Source: Rhodospirillales bacterium (GTDB lineage: Bacteria > Pseudomonadota > Alphaproteobacteria > Rhodospirillales > Casp-alpha2). Taken from it: a stretch of DNA of 64,000 nt. The notes under the pieces were generated by a model that saw nothing but the letters and a program-made list of their open reading frames with translations, did no database searches and was not told where the DNA came from. Below, in pieces: positions 8,396-17,789 of this stretch. A program made the translations under genes and the position numbers. Position 1 is the stretch's first letter; each line of letters begins with the position of its first letter. The DNA lies in assembly GCA_021775095.1 (NCBI GenBank), contig JAJFII010000027.1:1-64000 (forward strand), written 5' to 3'.

Positions 8396-9757
8396 ATGCA
8401 ATCGACGAAGATCATTTGCCCTAACGGACACTTGGGATTTGCGCCACTTAAAACAGCAAGTTTTTGGATAGGCGTGGAAGCCAGCCCGGATTTTATTGCC
8501 TGCGATTCAGGAAGTGACGATGTCGGGCCAGGTCCCTTGGGTTCTGATACGTCGACAAGCCCACTTGCCTGGCAAACACATGACCTGGAACAAATGCTTC
8601 TTGCTGCACGTGAACTGGGTGTGCCCATGGTCATCGGTTCTGCTGGAGATACGGGGACCAATAGCCGTGTCGATTTGTTCGTTTCTATCATCAAAGAGCT
8701 TGCGCAAAAGCATAGGATAGCAAAGTTCAAAATCGGCTATTTCTATTCGGAAGTTGATAAAGAGTATCTGCGTTCAAAAATGAATAATGATAGCCCTGTT
8801 ACCGGGCTGGATGAGCGCCCGGAGCTAACTGAAGAACAACTCGATGCAACAGACCGCATCGTTGGAATGGCGGGTGTTCATCCGTTCAAAGTGCTCTTGG
8901 ACCAGGGAGCCGATGTCATCATTGGCGGACGAAGCTCGGACAGCGCAATTTTCGCGGCAGCGGCGATGAGCCGCGGGCATTCCGAATCTGATGCCTATTA
9001 TTTGGGAAAGGTTTTGGAATGCGCGTCCTTTTGTGCCGAACCCTATGGCGGTAAAGAAACCGTTATGGGTGAAGTGAAATCAGGCGAAGTTTTGGTTACG
9101 GCGATGAACCCTGCTCAGCAATGCACAGTCGCCTCTGTCGCCGGGCACGCCATGTATGAGCGCGCCAATCCCTATCATGAGTTCGTCGCAGGTGGCATGC
9201 TGGACATGACCAACTGCAATTATGAACAAATCAGCGAAAAAACAACCCGAATCACCGGCCAGGAATTTTTCCCGGCCGATCAGGTTCGCGTCAAGTTGGA
9301 AGGAGCGGGTAAAGTAGGCGAACGCTTTATCGGTATCGCCGGTATTCGCGACCCCTACACCGTTGCCAATGTTGACAAAGTGATCGAATGGGCGAAAATC
9401 CAGGTGCGTGAAAAATTTGGCGATACGGGTTACGAACTTCACTACAATATTTACGGCAAAAACGGTGTGATGGGCGATCTTGAGCCCATTAAGGAACACG
9501 CTTCACATGAGTTATGTGTGGTTGTTCAGGCTGTTGCACCCACGGTGGAAATGGCCGAAGAGATTTGCATGACGGGAACACGGCAGATGTTCTATGCGCG
9601 CCTGGAAAACGTAAAAGGAACTGCCGGCTCCGTCTCTTTTGTTCTCGACGAAGTGGTCCAAACCAGCCCCGCCTACGTCTGGACATTAAATCACACCGTC
9701 GCGGTTGACGACCCGCTGGAACTTTTCCCGACACACATGACCGAAGGGGGAATTTAA
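8396..9757 (+). CDS. AtuA-like DUF1446 family protein
   Basis: This 453-residue cytoplasmic protein belongs to the acyclic-terpene-utilization AtuA family (DUF1446). I see the family's N-terminal glycine/aspartate-rich stretch (ACDSGSDDVGPGPLGSD), a central GGRSSDSAIFAAAAMSRG motif, and a final region ending near ...DDPLELFPTHMTEGG. AtuA is required in Pseudomonas terpene catabolism but its reaction is undefined, so no reaction is claimed here. It has its own sigma-54 promoter at 8324 and is followed after 1 base by the DUF4387 gene. Small downstream partners of this kind are common for DUF1446 genes. A weak AAGG lies upstream of the ATG. Confidence 0.8.
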   Translation: MQSTKIICPNGHLGFAPLKTASFWIGVEASPDFIACDSGSDDVGPGPLGSDTSTSPLAWQTHDLEQMLLAARELGVPMVIGSAGDTGTNSRVDLFVSIIKELAQKHRIAKFKIGYFYSEVDKEYLRSKMNNDSPVTGLDERPELTEEQLDATDRIVGMAGVHPFKVLLDQGADVIIGGRSSDSAIFAAAAMSRGHSESDAYYLGKVLECASFCAEPYGGKETVMGEVKSGEVLVTAMNPAQQCTVASVAGHAMYERANPYHEFVAGGMLDMTNCNYEQISEKTTRITGQEFFPADQVRVKLEGAGKVGERFIGIAGIRDPYTVANVDKVIEWAKIQVREKFGDTGYELHYNIYGKNGVMGDLEPIKEHASHELCVVVQAVAPTVEMAEEICMTGTRQMFYARLENVKGTAGSVSFVLDEVVQTSPAYVWTLNHTVAVDDPLELFPTHMTEGGI

Positions 9758-9758
9758 A

Positions 9759-10100
9759 GTGAGTGGCAATCAATCCACGCGTAAACTAACGGATCTGGCA
9801 AAAACCATCCGCAGCAAAAATGCCGGTGTTGATAAAATCACCTTTGACATTATTTTCCGCGATCGGGACAACTACGAACTTGTTAAAAACAGCGGCTCTT
9901 TAACCAGAGCATCGATTTGCGATCTTTATGGAATTGAAGATAGCCGAATTTCTGATTTCGTCGAATTTGACCCGGCGTTCGCAATCAAATTTACAATTTA
10001 CAGGGAACGCCCCAGTGGTTCGGCCGGAGACCCGGATATTTTTGGTGCCCAGCAATATGCCCCTCTCTTAGGTCTGGATATCGCCATTCCTCGAACATAA
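9759..10100 (+). CDS. DUF4387 family protein
   Basis: This small acidic/basic mixed protein has 113 residues and no signal peptide or membrane segment. The sequence from LTDLAKTIRSKNAG through ITFDIIFRDRDNYELV matches what I know of DUF4387, a family usually encoded beside, or fused to, AtuA-like proteins; its role is unknown. The GTG start follows the upstream stop by one base, so the two are co-translated. The insertion sequence begins 35 bases after its stop, so any further operon genes may have been displaced. Confidence 0.75.
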   Translation: MSGNQSTRKLTDLAKTIRSKNAGVDKITFDIIFRDRDNYELVKNSGSLTRASICDLYGIEDSRISDFVEFDPAFAIKFTIYRERPSGSAGDPDIFGAQQYAPLLGLDIAIPRT

Positions 10101-10135
10101 GCGGATTTCCAAACCTGACATACAAACCACTCTTT

Positions 10136-10152
10136 AGTTCGCCCTGAACAAC
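10136..10152. repeat. Left terminal inverted repeat of the IS
   Basis: AGTTCGCCCTGAACAAC is the outer end on the side of the transposase stop codon. It pairs with 11610-11626 at 16 of 17 bases. Confidence 0.8.
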
Positions 10153-10154
10153 GC

Positions 10155-11513
10155 CTAAGCGGTTGATATTTCGTGATGGTATAATGATGGCAAAGTTTCT
10201 GAATTTGCCGTTTTCGAGGCGCTGATTGTCGCATTCATGATCCAGGCAAGCCAAAACGCCAGGGCGTTGAGGATCAGGCGCATGTTGTGACCAGCGGCGA
10301 CCAGAAGGGCGTTGATGGCGTCGCCAGTTTGGCCCTTGAGAAAGTTTCGATCAAGCCGACCGTCGGTTTTCATGTGCCCGATGGTGGCTTCAATGGCAGA
10401 CCTTCGTTTCAACTCGCGCTTCATTTGCGGGCTCAGACCCCGCTTTTGTCCCGACAACATGACCGAGGCCCGGCCTTCGTAATCATGGCCGCGGTAGCCC
10501 TTGTCGGCATAGATCCTTTCGGGCTCAACGCCGGTCATTTGCTCTGCTAGCGCCACGGTCTCGGCCAGGGTGTGGCCATCGTAGGGATTGCCGCTGAAAG
10601 TCTTCGCCGCCAGCACAAAACCTTCACGGTTGGTCGTCGCAATGCCAACTTTGGCGCCAAACTCATAGGGCGTGCGCGCCTTGCCTTTAGCGATGCAGGC
10701 GACCTCCGGAGCGTGCACGGCGTAGAGCTTGTTTTTGTCCTTGGTTTTCTGCGCCAAAAGGCGTTCAACCAAGCCCAGCAGCCGGGCGAACCGGGCCTCA
10801 AGCTCAGCCTTCCCGGCAATCTTGCGGCAGATGTCGCGATATACCCGGCCCAGGAAGGTTTTGAGCTTTTTGATCTCGCGGCGCATACGTTTAAACTGTT
10901 TTGCATGGGCGTAGCGCCCAGCCATCAAAGCCGATCTCTTGGCCACCCGGGTATGGCTGCGGCGCAGAACAATACCGTGGTGCTTGGCCTGGCGCACCAA
11001 TGTTTGCAAGGCTTTCAGATACAAACGGCTGTCGGTCGGGTGGGCGATATTCTTGGGCTGTACCGTGGTGTCGACGGTGATCCGCTCGAAGCTGCTTTCC
11101 TTCACCGCCCCGGCCTCAACCGCCACGCCAGCCGTCGCCGCCAATACGTGCTCCATGCCCTCGGGTCCGACCCGCTTGCGCCAGCGCGTCATGGTGCTCG
11201 GATCAATGGGAAGACGGTGCTGGAAGAATTCAAAGCCACAGAAATATTGCCAATAGGGGTTCTCGACCCAACGCTCGACCGCTTCTTCGTCAGACAAGTC
11301 GTACATGTGCTTGAGATAATGCAGCCCGACCATCAGACGCGTTGGCTTGGCCGGACGACCGAGCGGCTTGTAATGCTTGCCGAAGGCCTCATCAAAATCC
11401 GCCCAGGGCATCATCCCCGACAATCGGATCAGGTTGTGGCTCATGTCGACGATGGCGTCGAGCCGCTCACGAAAGAGATCGGCGTCACGACGATGGAGCT
11501 TTTTGGGTTTCAT
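10155..11513 (-). CDS. IS5-family DDE transposase
   Basis: This is an intact transposase of 452 residues. The N-terminal DUF772-type domain (GLHYLKHMYDLSDEEAVERW) is followed by an RNase H-like catalytic core. The first Asp lies in RITVDTTVQPKN, the second in IYADKGYRGHDY, and the Glu in RSAIEATIGHMK, so all three acidic residues appear present. The basic insertion between them (RREIKKLKTFLGRV) is usual in this group. The gene fills most of the element, ending just inside the left inverted repeat. It is probably active or recently so, since the frame is uninterrupted. Long opposite-strand open frames here are shadows. Confidence 0.92.
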   Translation of the reverse strand: MKPKKLHRRDADLFRERLDAIVDMSHNLIRLSGMMPWADFDEAFGKHYKPLGRPAKPTRLMVGLHYLKHMYDLSDEEAVERWVENPYWQYFCGFEFFQHRLPIDPSTMTRWRKRVGPEGMEHVLAATAGVAVEAGAVKESSFERITVDTTVQPKNIAHPTDSRLYLKALQTLVRQAKHHGIVLRRSHTRVAKRSALMAGRYAHAKQFKRMRREIKKLKTFLGRVYRDICRKIAGKAELEARFARLLGLVERLLAQKTKDKNKLYAVHAPEVACIAKGKARTPYEFGAKVGIATTNREGFVLAAKTFSGNPYDGHTLAETVALAEQMTGVEPERIYADKGYRGHDYEGRASVMLSGQKRGLSPQMKRELKRRSAIEATIGHMKTDGRLDRNFLKGQTGDAINALLVAAGHNMRLILNALAFWLAWIMNATISASKTANSETLPSLYHHEISTA

Positions 11514-11609
11514 GAAAATCTACCAGTAATAGGATGAATCAAGGTTGCTTCCTGGCATTTTCCTACATTTGAAACCCGATGGGAATCCTTATTTGTCAGA
11601 TAGTTGTGA

Positions 11610-11626
11610 GTTTTTCAGGGCGAACT
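11610..11626. repeat. Right terminal inverted repeat of the IS
   Basis: This is the reverse complement of the left end except for one base. It ends three bases from the stop codon (11629-11631) of the TPR/GT41 gene. Confidence 0.8.
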
Positions 11627-11628
11627 GG

Positions 11629-13914
11629 CTATAATGCACGGATCGTAGCTATTGGTTTTTTAAATTTGGTGTTGGTCAACACGTCATTTTTTTGCCACGC
11701 CTCATAAGCTTGAAGGAAAAAAGCTTCGATCTCTCGAATGACCTCTATTCTTTCGAATAGGTTGTGAGAATTTGCCTTAATGGCATTTTGCATGCGCAAC
11801 TGGAAACCTTTGTCTTGAGCAAGTCGCAGGGCCAATTGCACATAGGTCTCTTCATCGGTGGCAATCATATCACTCAGCCCCATTTGCCTGTAGCAGGCGG
11901 TTACACAGTTCCCGCTACAATATTTTCCGGGCCATGCAACGACAGGGGCACCAACGCCAAAAGCTTCCAGGCCTGAGTTGGTCCCAGACAGAAAAGGATT
12001 ATCCAGAATGGCATCGGCGACAAGCAGAAGGCGCAAAAATTTCTGATATGACATTTTGGGCAGGAAAATTATACGGTCAATGACGTCAGGGAACGGTTGC
12101 GAAAATCTTTTTATAATACGCTGGTTCCAATGGCCGCCAATTCCATCATCAATGAAGATCAAGCGCCCGTCCGGATCCCGCCTCAACAACTTGCCGAGCG
12201 TCGTATCCAGACCGGGATGTAATTTAAAAAGCGTTTGCGGATAGACATACAACCTGCAGTTATCGGGCAAGCCAAAGTCAGCGCGGCTGGCCGGCGCAGT
12301 CGGTTGTTCAGGACGATAATAGTAGGTCGGTAAATAGCTCAGTTTAATGAGGTGTTCGCTATAATGTTGGTCTGCGTTTGCCGGTTCGGTTAGGTCGCTG
12401 GAGAGGAAATAGTCAATACTCGGAACACCGGACGACTCCGCATGACCGATGCTAACAACCTGAACCGGAGCCAAGCGGGCAAAGGACAAAAAATACGTAT
12501 AGGGGTCCATTCCGATTTCCAGATATAACAGTATATCCAATTCCTGGGCCGCTATCTTCTTTTGGTCCCTTTCAAGATTTTGGTCCAGGCGAACAACCTG
12601 ATTTGCCGCCTGATTGAACGCCTCAGACATTTCGTCTGCACTCCCTGGGAGTCTGAAAACAATAACTTCGAACGGCTCTTTTGAAAGATGCTCGACAAGT
12701 CCACGGAACAGCTTTCCGACCGTGTGATCCTTGAGATAGGCAGACAGAACGCCAACGCGCAACCGCCTGGTTTGGTTTTTGCGCGGGGAACGGCAATGGG
12801 GTGCTACAAAATCCAGCTTTGGACATGATAACAAATGCAATTGCGCAATATCGCTCAACAGGTCCTTATTGTTTTGACTGTGATAGGCCAGATAAAAATT
12901 TGTTGCGCCAACGTCGACGGTTGGATCTTCAACAACCAAAGGGCGGTTTTGCAGGTCCGAAATAGCCTTGGTCAAAGTTTCCCGGCTTGATCGAATTTGT
13001 TCCAATGAATTCGGGATGACAGGCAAAAGCAGGTCTTTACGTAACCGCCAACCGTCTTTTTCCGGGCGGAGTAGCAGCGCCATTTCAAAGTGTTTTTTTG
13101 CCTCATCGCGATTTCCCTGCTCCTGCAAAACCACGCCTAAATTAAACAGAGCTTCCGCATACCTGGGGTTTTTCGTGAGCGCCTTCCGGTAACTGGAAAC
13201 AGCCTCATCCAGTCGGTATTTTTCTTTCAGAACGTTGCCCAGGTTATTATAGGTTACGGCAAATTCAGGTTTAAATTTAATGGCATTCTGATAACTAGTT
13301 ATGGCTTCATCGGGTTTTGATATTTCCCGGAAAGTTTTCCCTAAATTATAATGGGCCTCCGCATAATCCGGTTTGATATCAATGGCCTGCTGGTATCGTT
13401 CTGCGGATTCGTCAAATCGATGTGTTTTGAAAAGCGCATTGCCTAAATCGTTGACGGCTTCGGCGTTGTCTGGGTTCAGGGCAATTGCTTTTTCAAACAT
13501 TGGCACGGCTTCCTCCCACAGGTCTAATTTTGATAACACTTTCCCTAAACTGTGGTGCGCGTTGGCGTATTCAGGATTTATCGCAAGCGCCTTTTGGTAA
13601 CTTGCAGCAGCCTCCCTGTGGTTATTTGTATTTCCAAAAATATGCCCTAAATGATAGTGCGCCTCGGCGTAATTCGGTTCGATTGAAAGGGCTCTTGAAA
13701 TGAGATCAATTGCACTGTCTTTATCCCCGACCTGGTAGGCAATCACTCCCAACAAATATAAGGCGACCGGTTGATCAGGTTCCGCCTGTAAAATTTTCCG
13801 GTATATACGCTCTGCTTCCGGCAACCGACCGGAATTTTGATGTTCAACACCGAGATCAATGGCCTGTTGGATGCTCAGCGTTTGGTTTTCAGAGGGGGCA
13901 GTATCGTCGCTCAT
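11629..13914 (-). CDS. TPR protein with GT41 (OGT/HMW1C-like) glycosyltransferase domain
   Basis: This 761-residue cytoplasmic protein has eight consecutive 34-residue TPR units at about residues 16-287, a linker, and a C-terminal GT41-type Rossmann pair from about residue 370. The catalytic half has RRLRVGVLSAYLKDHTVG, then YLEIGMDPYTYFLSFARLAPVQ. Near the C-terminus it has ILDNPFLSGTNSGLEAFGVGAPVV. The EIGMD form is typical of the HMW1C-like/bacterial branch and differs from the SGHT form of classical OGT seen in the second GT41 gene at 22496. Such enzymes add sugars to Asn/Ser/Thr of target proteins; donor and targets are unknown. The insertion sequence abuts the stop codon, so the last residues (...PIATIRAL) could have been altered by the insertion. 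Confidence 0.82.
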   Translation of the reverse strand: MSDDTAPSENQTLSIQQAIDLGVEHQNSGRLPEAERIYRKILQAEPDQPVALYLLGVIAYQVGDKDSAIDLISRALSIEPNYAEAHYHLGHIFGNTNNHREAAASYQKALAINPEYANAHHSLGKVLSKLDLWEEAVPMFEKAIALNPDNAEAVNDLGNALFKTHRFDESAERYQQAIDIKPDYAEAHYNLGKTFREISKPDEAITSYQNAIKFKPEFAVTYNNLGNVLKEKYRLDEAVSSYRKALTKNPRYAEALFNLGVVLQEQGNRDEAKKHFEMALLLRPEKDGWRLRKDLLLPVIPNSLEQIRSSRETLTKAISDLQNRPLVVEDPTVDVGATNFYLAYHSQNNKDLLSDIAQLHLLSCPKLDFVAPHCRSPRKNQTRRLRVGVLSAYLKDHTVGKLFRGLVEHLSKEPFEVIVFRLPGSADEMSEAFNQAANQVVRLDQNLERDQKKIAAQELDILLYLEIGMDPYTYFLSFARLAPVQVVSIGHAESSGVPSIDYFLSSDLTEPANADQHYSEHLIKLSYLPTYYYRPEQPTAPASRADFGLPDNCRLYVYPQTLFKLHPGLDTTLGKLLRRDPDGRLIFIDDGIGGHWNQRIIKRFSQPFPDVIDRIIFLPKMSYQKFLRLLLVADAILDNPFLSGTNSGLEAFGVGAPVVAWPGKYCSGNCVTACYRQMGLSDMIATDEETYVQLALRLAQDKGFQLRMQNAIKANSHNLFERIEVIREIEAFFLQAYEAWQKNDVLTNTKFKKPIATIRAL

Positions 13915-14087
13915 CGGTACGGTCTATTTCCCGGCATGACAGTGTTCTCCGTCAACCTAACGGAATGCTGCTAAGTTGAAAAGTTTGGGATTTTGTGTCG
14001 GTCAGGCTGGATATCCTCCGTTGGACATTCTTATCAATCAATGATTGCCGGCAATAGCCAATACGCGACATCCCAATTCATCGGGAC
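13915..14087. other. Intergenic region upstream of TPR/GT41 gene
   Basis: This A+T-moderate spacer lies between the TPR/GT41 start and the terminator at 14088. It presumably carries the promoter for the minus-strand glycosyltransferase gene, but I see no clear -35/-10 pair. No coding potential is evident. Confidence 0.4.
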
Positions 14088-14119
14088 AAAAAAAACCCTG
14101 GCCAAATAAATGGCCAGGG
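14088..14119 (-). terminator. Rho-independent terminator (minus strand)
   Basis: CCCTGGCCA and TGGCCAGGG form a perfect 9-bp stem around AATAAA. Reading on the minus strand, it is followed directly by eight U residues (the A-run at 14088-14095). It ends the candidate sRNA and would also stop read-through from lysR. Confidence 0.9.
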
Positions 14120-14245
14120 CGAGTTTAAACAGGGAGGCTTCACGTCTGGGAGACGCAAGGAGTCGCCATGAGGGCGATCCTTATCTTCGAGCCTAAGCCC
14201 GAAGGGAGGAAGAATGCTGCGTCGCAACACTCTATGATCAGAATA
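14088..14245 (-). ncRNA. Candidate small RNA with C-rich (anti-Shine-Dalgarno) loops
   Basis: On the minus strand between lysR and the GT41 gene I see a chain of hairpins ending in a strong terminator. TCTTC/GAAGA at 14184-14213 encloses CUCCCUUCGGGCUUAGG. TCGCC/GGCGA lies at 14163-14177. CGTCT/AGACG with a CCC loop lies at 14143-14155. The terminator is at 14088-14119. Single-stranded parts repeatedly carry UCCUCCC or CCUCCC (14132-14137 and 14204-14209 on the complement), complementary to ribosome binding sites. This architecture resembles alphaproteobacterial C-rich-loop sRNAs (alpha-r14/CcsR-like) that pair with mRNA leaders. The 5' end is uncertain: a CCCCTATATT motif at about 14248-14257 (complement) could be a -10 region. 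An open frame across it lacks a ribosome site and is rejected. Confidence 0.55.
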
Positions 14246-14367
14246 TAGGGGATATCCGACTGGTATACCACCGACTTTTTTGCAGTGCACCCATGCATAT
14301 AATGCATATCTCAGCCCGTGACCTGCGTTTATGGAAGGGCTTAGATGACGCAGTTCAAACCGAAAAC

Positions 14368-15261
14368 CTATTGGGCGATGGTTGAGCGCATTTCACCAAC
14401 CAAAAAGTCCCGCAAGACAATAATTCTTTTGGTTTTTCTCAGTTCTTCCGGATAGACAAAGTAGGTATCGATACTCGGCCCCCGGAGTTCCGGCAGGACT
14501 TCCACCAGATTGCCGACCTCGCGGCTCATATAATCCGGTAAGGCACCGATCCCCAGACCACTTGTTACGGCCCGGAAGATCCCGTAAATACTGTTGACCT
14601 GCAAGGTTGGTCGCCGTTTGGCACCGTCCCGCACACCGGCACCCAACAACCAGTTTAAGTTTGCAATCGGCGGTTTGGCATCTTCACCATAAACGATCAG
14701 ACTATGGTCATCGAGGTCTGACGGGGTATTTGGTATGCCCCGCTCTTCCAGATATTCCGGTGCCGCATAAACGTGATACTGCATATTCATCAGGTGCTTC
14801 TGAATAAGGTCTGGCTGCCGGGGGGGTGCCAGGCGAATGGCGGCGTCGGCTTCGCGCATGGAGAGATCGAGTTCCGTATCGGCGAGCACCAGGGATACAT
14901 CGATTTCTGGATACAAATTGACAAACTTTTTAATGCGAGATGTCAGCCAGACGGAACCGAAAGCAACCGTCGTGGTGATTTTTAACGGACCCGTTGGCCG
15001 CTCTTTGCTTTCGGTAATTCGCGCTTCGACCATGGCTAATTTGGCAAAGACGTCATGCGCCGTGCGATACAGAAGTTCGCCCTGTTCGGTCGGCTTGAGG
15101 CCGCGGGCGTGGCGATGGAACAGGGCCACATGCAGGCTTGATTCCAGGGCGCTGATCTGGCGGCTTACCGCAGACTGGCTTAAATTGAGACGTTCACCGG
15201 CATGGGTGAAACTGCCGGCTTCGGCGACAGCATGAAATATTCGGAGTTTGTCCCAATCCAT
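14368..15261 (-). CDS. LysR-family transcriptional regulator
   Basis: This 297-residue DNA-binding regulator has an N-terminal winged helix-turn-helix (MDWDKLRIFHAVAEAGSF...LSQSAVSRQISALE) and a C-terminal substrate-binding-like effector domain starting near residue 90 (GPLKITTTVAFG). The frame extends to 15291, but the ATG at 15261 with an upstream AAGGGG is the family-typical start. It lies 62 bases downstream of trxB in the same direction and probably shares its transcript. This trxB-LysR pairing is recurrent in alphaproteobacteria as far as I recall. The effector and targets are unknown. Confidence 0.88.
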   Translation of the reverse strand: MDWDKLRIFHAVAEAGSFTHAGERLNLSQSAVSRQISALESSLHVALFHRHARGLKPTEQGELLYRTAHDVFAKLAMVEARITESKERPTGPLKITTTVAFGSVWLTSRIKKFVNLYPEIDVSLVLADTELDLSMREADAAIRLAPPRQPDLIQKHLMNMQYHVYAAPEYLEERGIPNTPSDLDDHSLIVYGEDAKPPIANLNWLLGAGVRDGAKRRPTLQVNSIYGIFRAVTSGLGIGALPDYMSREVGNLVEVLPELRGPSIDTYFVYPEELRKTKRIIVLRDFLVGEMRSTIAQ

Positions 15262-15323
15262 TTGGCATCCCCTTTGATGATGATGCGCCAACCGAGGAAC
15301 AAGGCACCGTTCCTCGGTTTATA

Positions 15324-16509
<1,186 letters not shown>

Positions 16510-17010
16510 ATGCAAAGGGTTAAGCTGGACCGAATTGATCGACATATTTTGAAGGACTTGCAGGATCGGGGTCGTATCACAAATGTTGAGCTTTCAAGCC
16601 GGGCGGGAATTTCCGCACCGCCATGCCTGCGCCGCGTCCGCGCCCTTGAGGAATCCGGATATATTCGCGGTTACCATGCGGATATTGATCCGAAAATGAT
16701 GGGCTATCACATTACGGTATTTGCCCAAGTGGGCCTTAATTCACAGGCCGAATCCGATTTAGAGGCCTTCGAAGACCAGGTTACCCAATTACCGGAAGTA
16801 CGGGAATGCCACATGCTGGCGGGCGAAACGGACTTTTTGTTGAAAATCGTCGCCAAAGACTGGGACTCCTATGAGGAATTTTTGACCACCAAACTCACCC
16901 CGGCCGACAATGTTAACCACGTAAAATCGGCCCTGTCGTTCCGTTCGGCCAAACAACGGCCCGGTGTTCCGATCCATATCGACGAGGCCGAACCGACAAG
17001 TGACCGTTAA
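16510..17010 (+). CDS. Lrp/AsnC-family transcriptional regulator
   Basis: This 166-residue regulator has an N-terminal AsnC-type helix-turn-helix (LDRIDRHILKDLQDRGRI...ELSSRAGISAPPCLRRV) and a C-terminal RAM ligand-binding domain (residues about 70-150). An AAGGAC site precedes the ATG. Divergence from trxB suggests it controls itself and perhaps trxB, as Lrp-family members are commonly autoregulated. The ligand is not predictable, though amino acids are usual. Confidence 0.9.
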   Translation: MQRVKLDRIDRHILKDLQDRGRITNVELSSRAGISAPPCLRRVRALEESGYIRGYHADIDPKMMGYHITVFAQVGLNSQAESDLEAFEDQVTQLPEVRECHMLAGETDFLLKIVAKDWDSYEEFLTTKLTPADNVNHVKSALSFRSAKQRPGVPIHIDEAEPTSDR

Positions 17011-17093
17011 GCTTATATCCGGGTTTGCCCCTGATACCACCGCAAGATCTGCCCTTACGCCTCGCAAACAACAGCCCTTACAGGATACCATCA

Positions 17094-17738
17094 ATGACCA
17101 ACATATTGTGTTACGGCGACTCCAATACCTGGGGCGCAAAACCCCTGAAAAAAGTTGGCGAAATCTTTCGTTATCCCCGGCACCTCCGTTGGACCAGCCA
17201 ATTACAAACCACCCTGGGTGACGACTATCAGGTGATTGCCGAAGGCCTGAACGCCCGCACCACGGTTTTTGACGATGACATTGATGGTCATCACAAGAAC
17301 GGCCAGCGGCATCTGTTGACCAGTCTTGAAAGCCATATGCCGCTGGATTTGGTGATTATCCTGTTGGGCACCAATGACCTCAAATCGCGCTTTGCAAAAT
17401 CCAGTTGGGACATCGCTAGCGGTGCCGGCCGTTTGTTGGATCTGGTTGCCTGTCCGGCGAAACCTTTGATCGGTGGTACCCCGAAACTGTTATTAATTGC
17501 ACCACCGCCGCTTGGCAAATTGGGGTTCTTGGACGAGACTTTTGCCGGTGGCATTGAAAAATCAATAGACTTTGCCAGGTCCTTTGAAAAAATCGCCGAA
17601 CTCCGAGGATGCGCTTTTCTCGACGCCGGGGCCCATATCAAAACAAGTGATGTGGATGGGGTGCATTTCGATGAGGATCAACTGCGTCCCCTCAGCCAGG
17701 CGGTCGCCAAAACGGTTCAGGCAATTTTCGCCAACTGA
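17094..17738 (+). CDS. SGNH/GDSL-family hydrolase (arylesterase-like)
   Basis: This esterase-fold hydrolase has 214 residues. Block I is ILCYGDSNTWGAKP with the nucleophile Ser, block III is LLGTNDLKSR, and block V is DVDGVHFDEDQ with the catalytic Asp and His. No signal peptide is visible when the ATG at 17094 is used; the frame extends to 17025 but lacks family similarity there. CAGGAT precedes the start. It resembles cytoplasmic arylesterase/acyl-CoA-thioesterase-like SGNH enzymes; the substrate is unknown. Confidence 0.85.
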   Translation: MTNILCYGDSNTWGAKPLKKVGEIFRYPRHLRWTSQLQTTLGDDYQVIAEGLNARTTVFDDDIDGHHKNGQRHLLTSLESHMPLDLVIILLGTNDLKSRFAKSSWDIASGAGRLLDLVACPAKPLIGGTPKLLLIAPPPLGKLGFLDETFAGGIEKSIDFARSFEKIAELRGCAFLDAGAHIKTSDVDGVHFDEDQLRPLSQAVAKTVQAIFAN

Positions 17739-17741
17739 GTC

Positions 17742-17768
17742 CCGGGATGCCGGTTCGGGCACCCCCGG
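17742..17768. terminator. Hairpin between convergent genes
   Basis: CCGGG/CCCGG with an inner TGCC/GGCA stem and a GGTTCG loop lies just after the SGNH hydrolase stop. A T-rich tract (GGTTTGTTTGTTATT) follows some 12 bases later. It is probably a terminator for the plus-strand gene, and possibly bidirectional. The T-run is not immediately adjacent, so confidence is modest. Confidence 0.45.
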
Positions 17769-17789
17769 CAAGGGCGCGCGGTTTGTTTG

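Larger units (their letters stand above)
10136..11626 (-). mobile_element. IS5-type insertion sequence
   Basis: This element of about 1.49 kb is bounded by inverted ends. AGTTCGCCCTGAACAAC at 10136-10152 pairs with its counterpart at 11610-11626, matching at 16 of 17 positions. It contains one full-length transposase gene on the minus strand. No obvious target-site duplication flanks it: bases before the left end read CTTT and those after the right end read GGCT. This may mean one end was rearranged or the duplication has decayed. It sits between the end of the DUF4387 gene and the stop codon of the TPR/GT41 gene. Confidence 0.85.

Noticed and set aside
10572-11537. 321-codon frame antisense to the transposase
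   Set aside because: It lies entirely opposite an intact transposase with clear DDE residues, so it is a shadow frame.
14078-14290. 70-codon frame over the minus-strand sRNA candidate
   Set aside because: It spans several hairpins and the terminator and lacks a ribosome site; its residue pattern is not protein-like.
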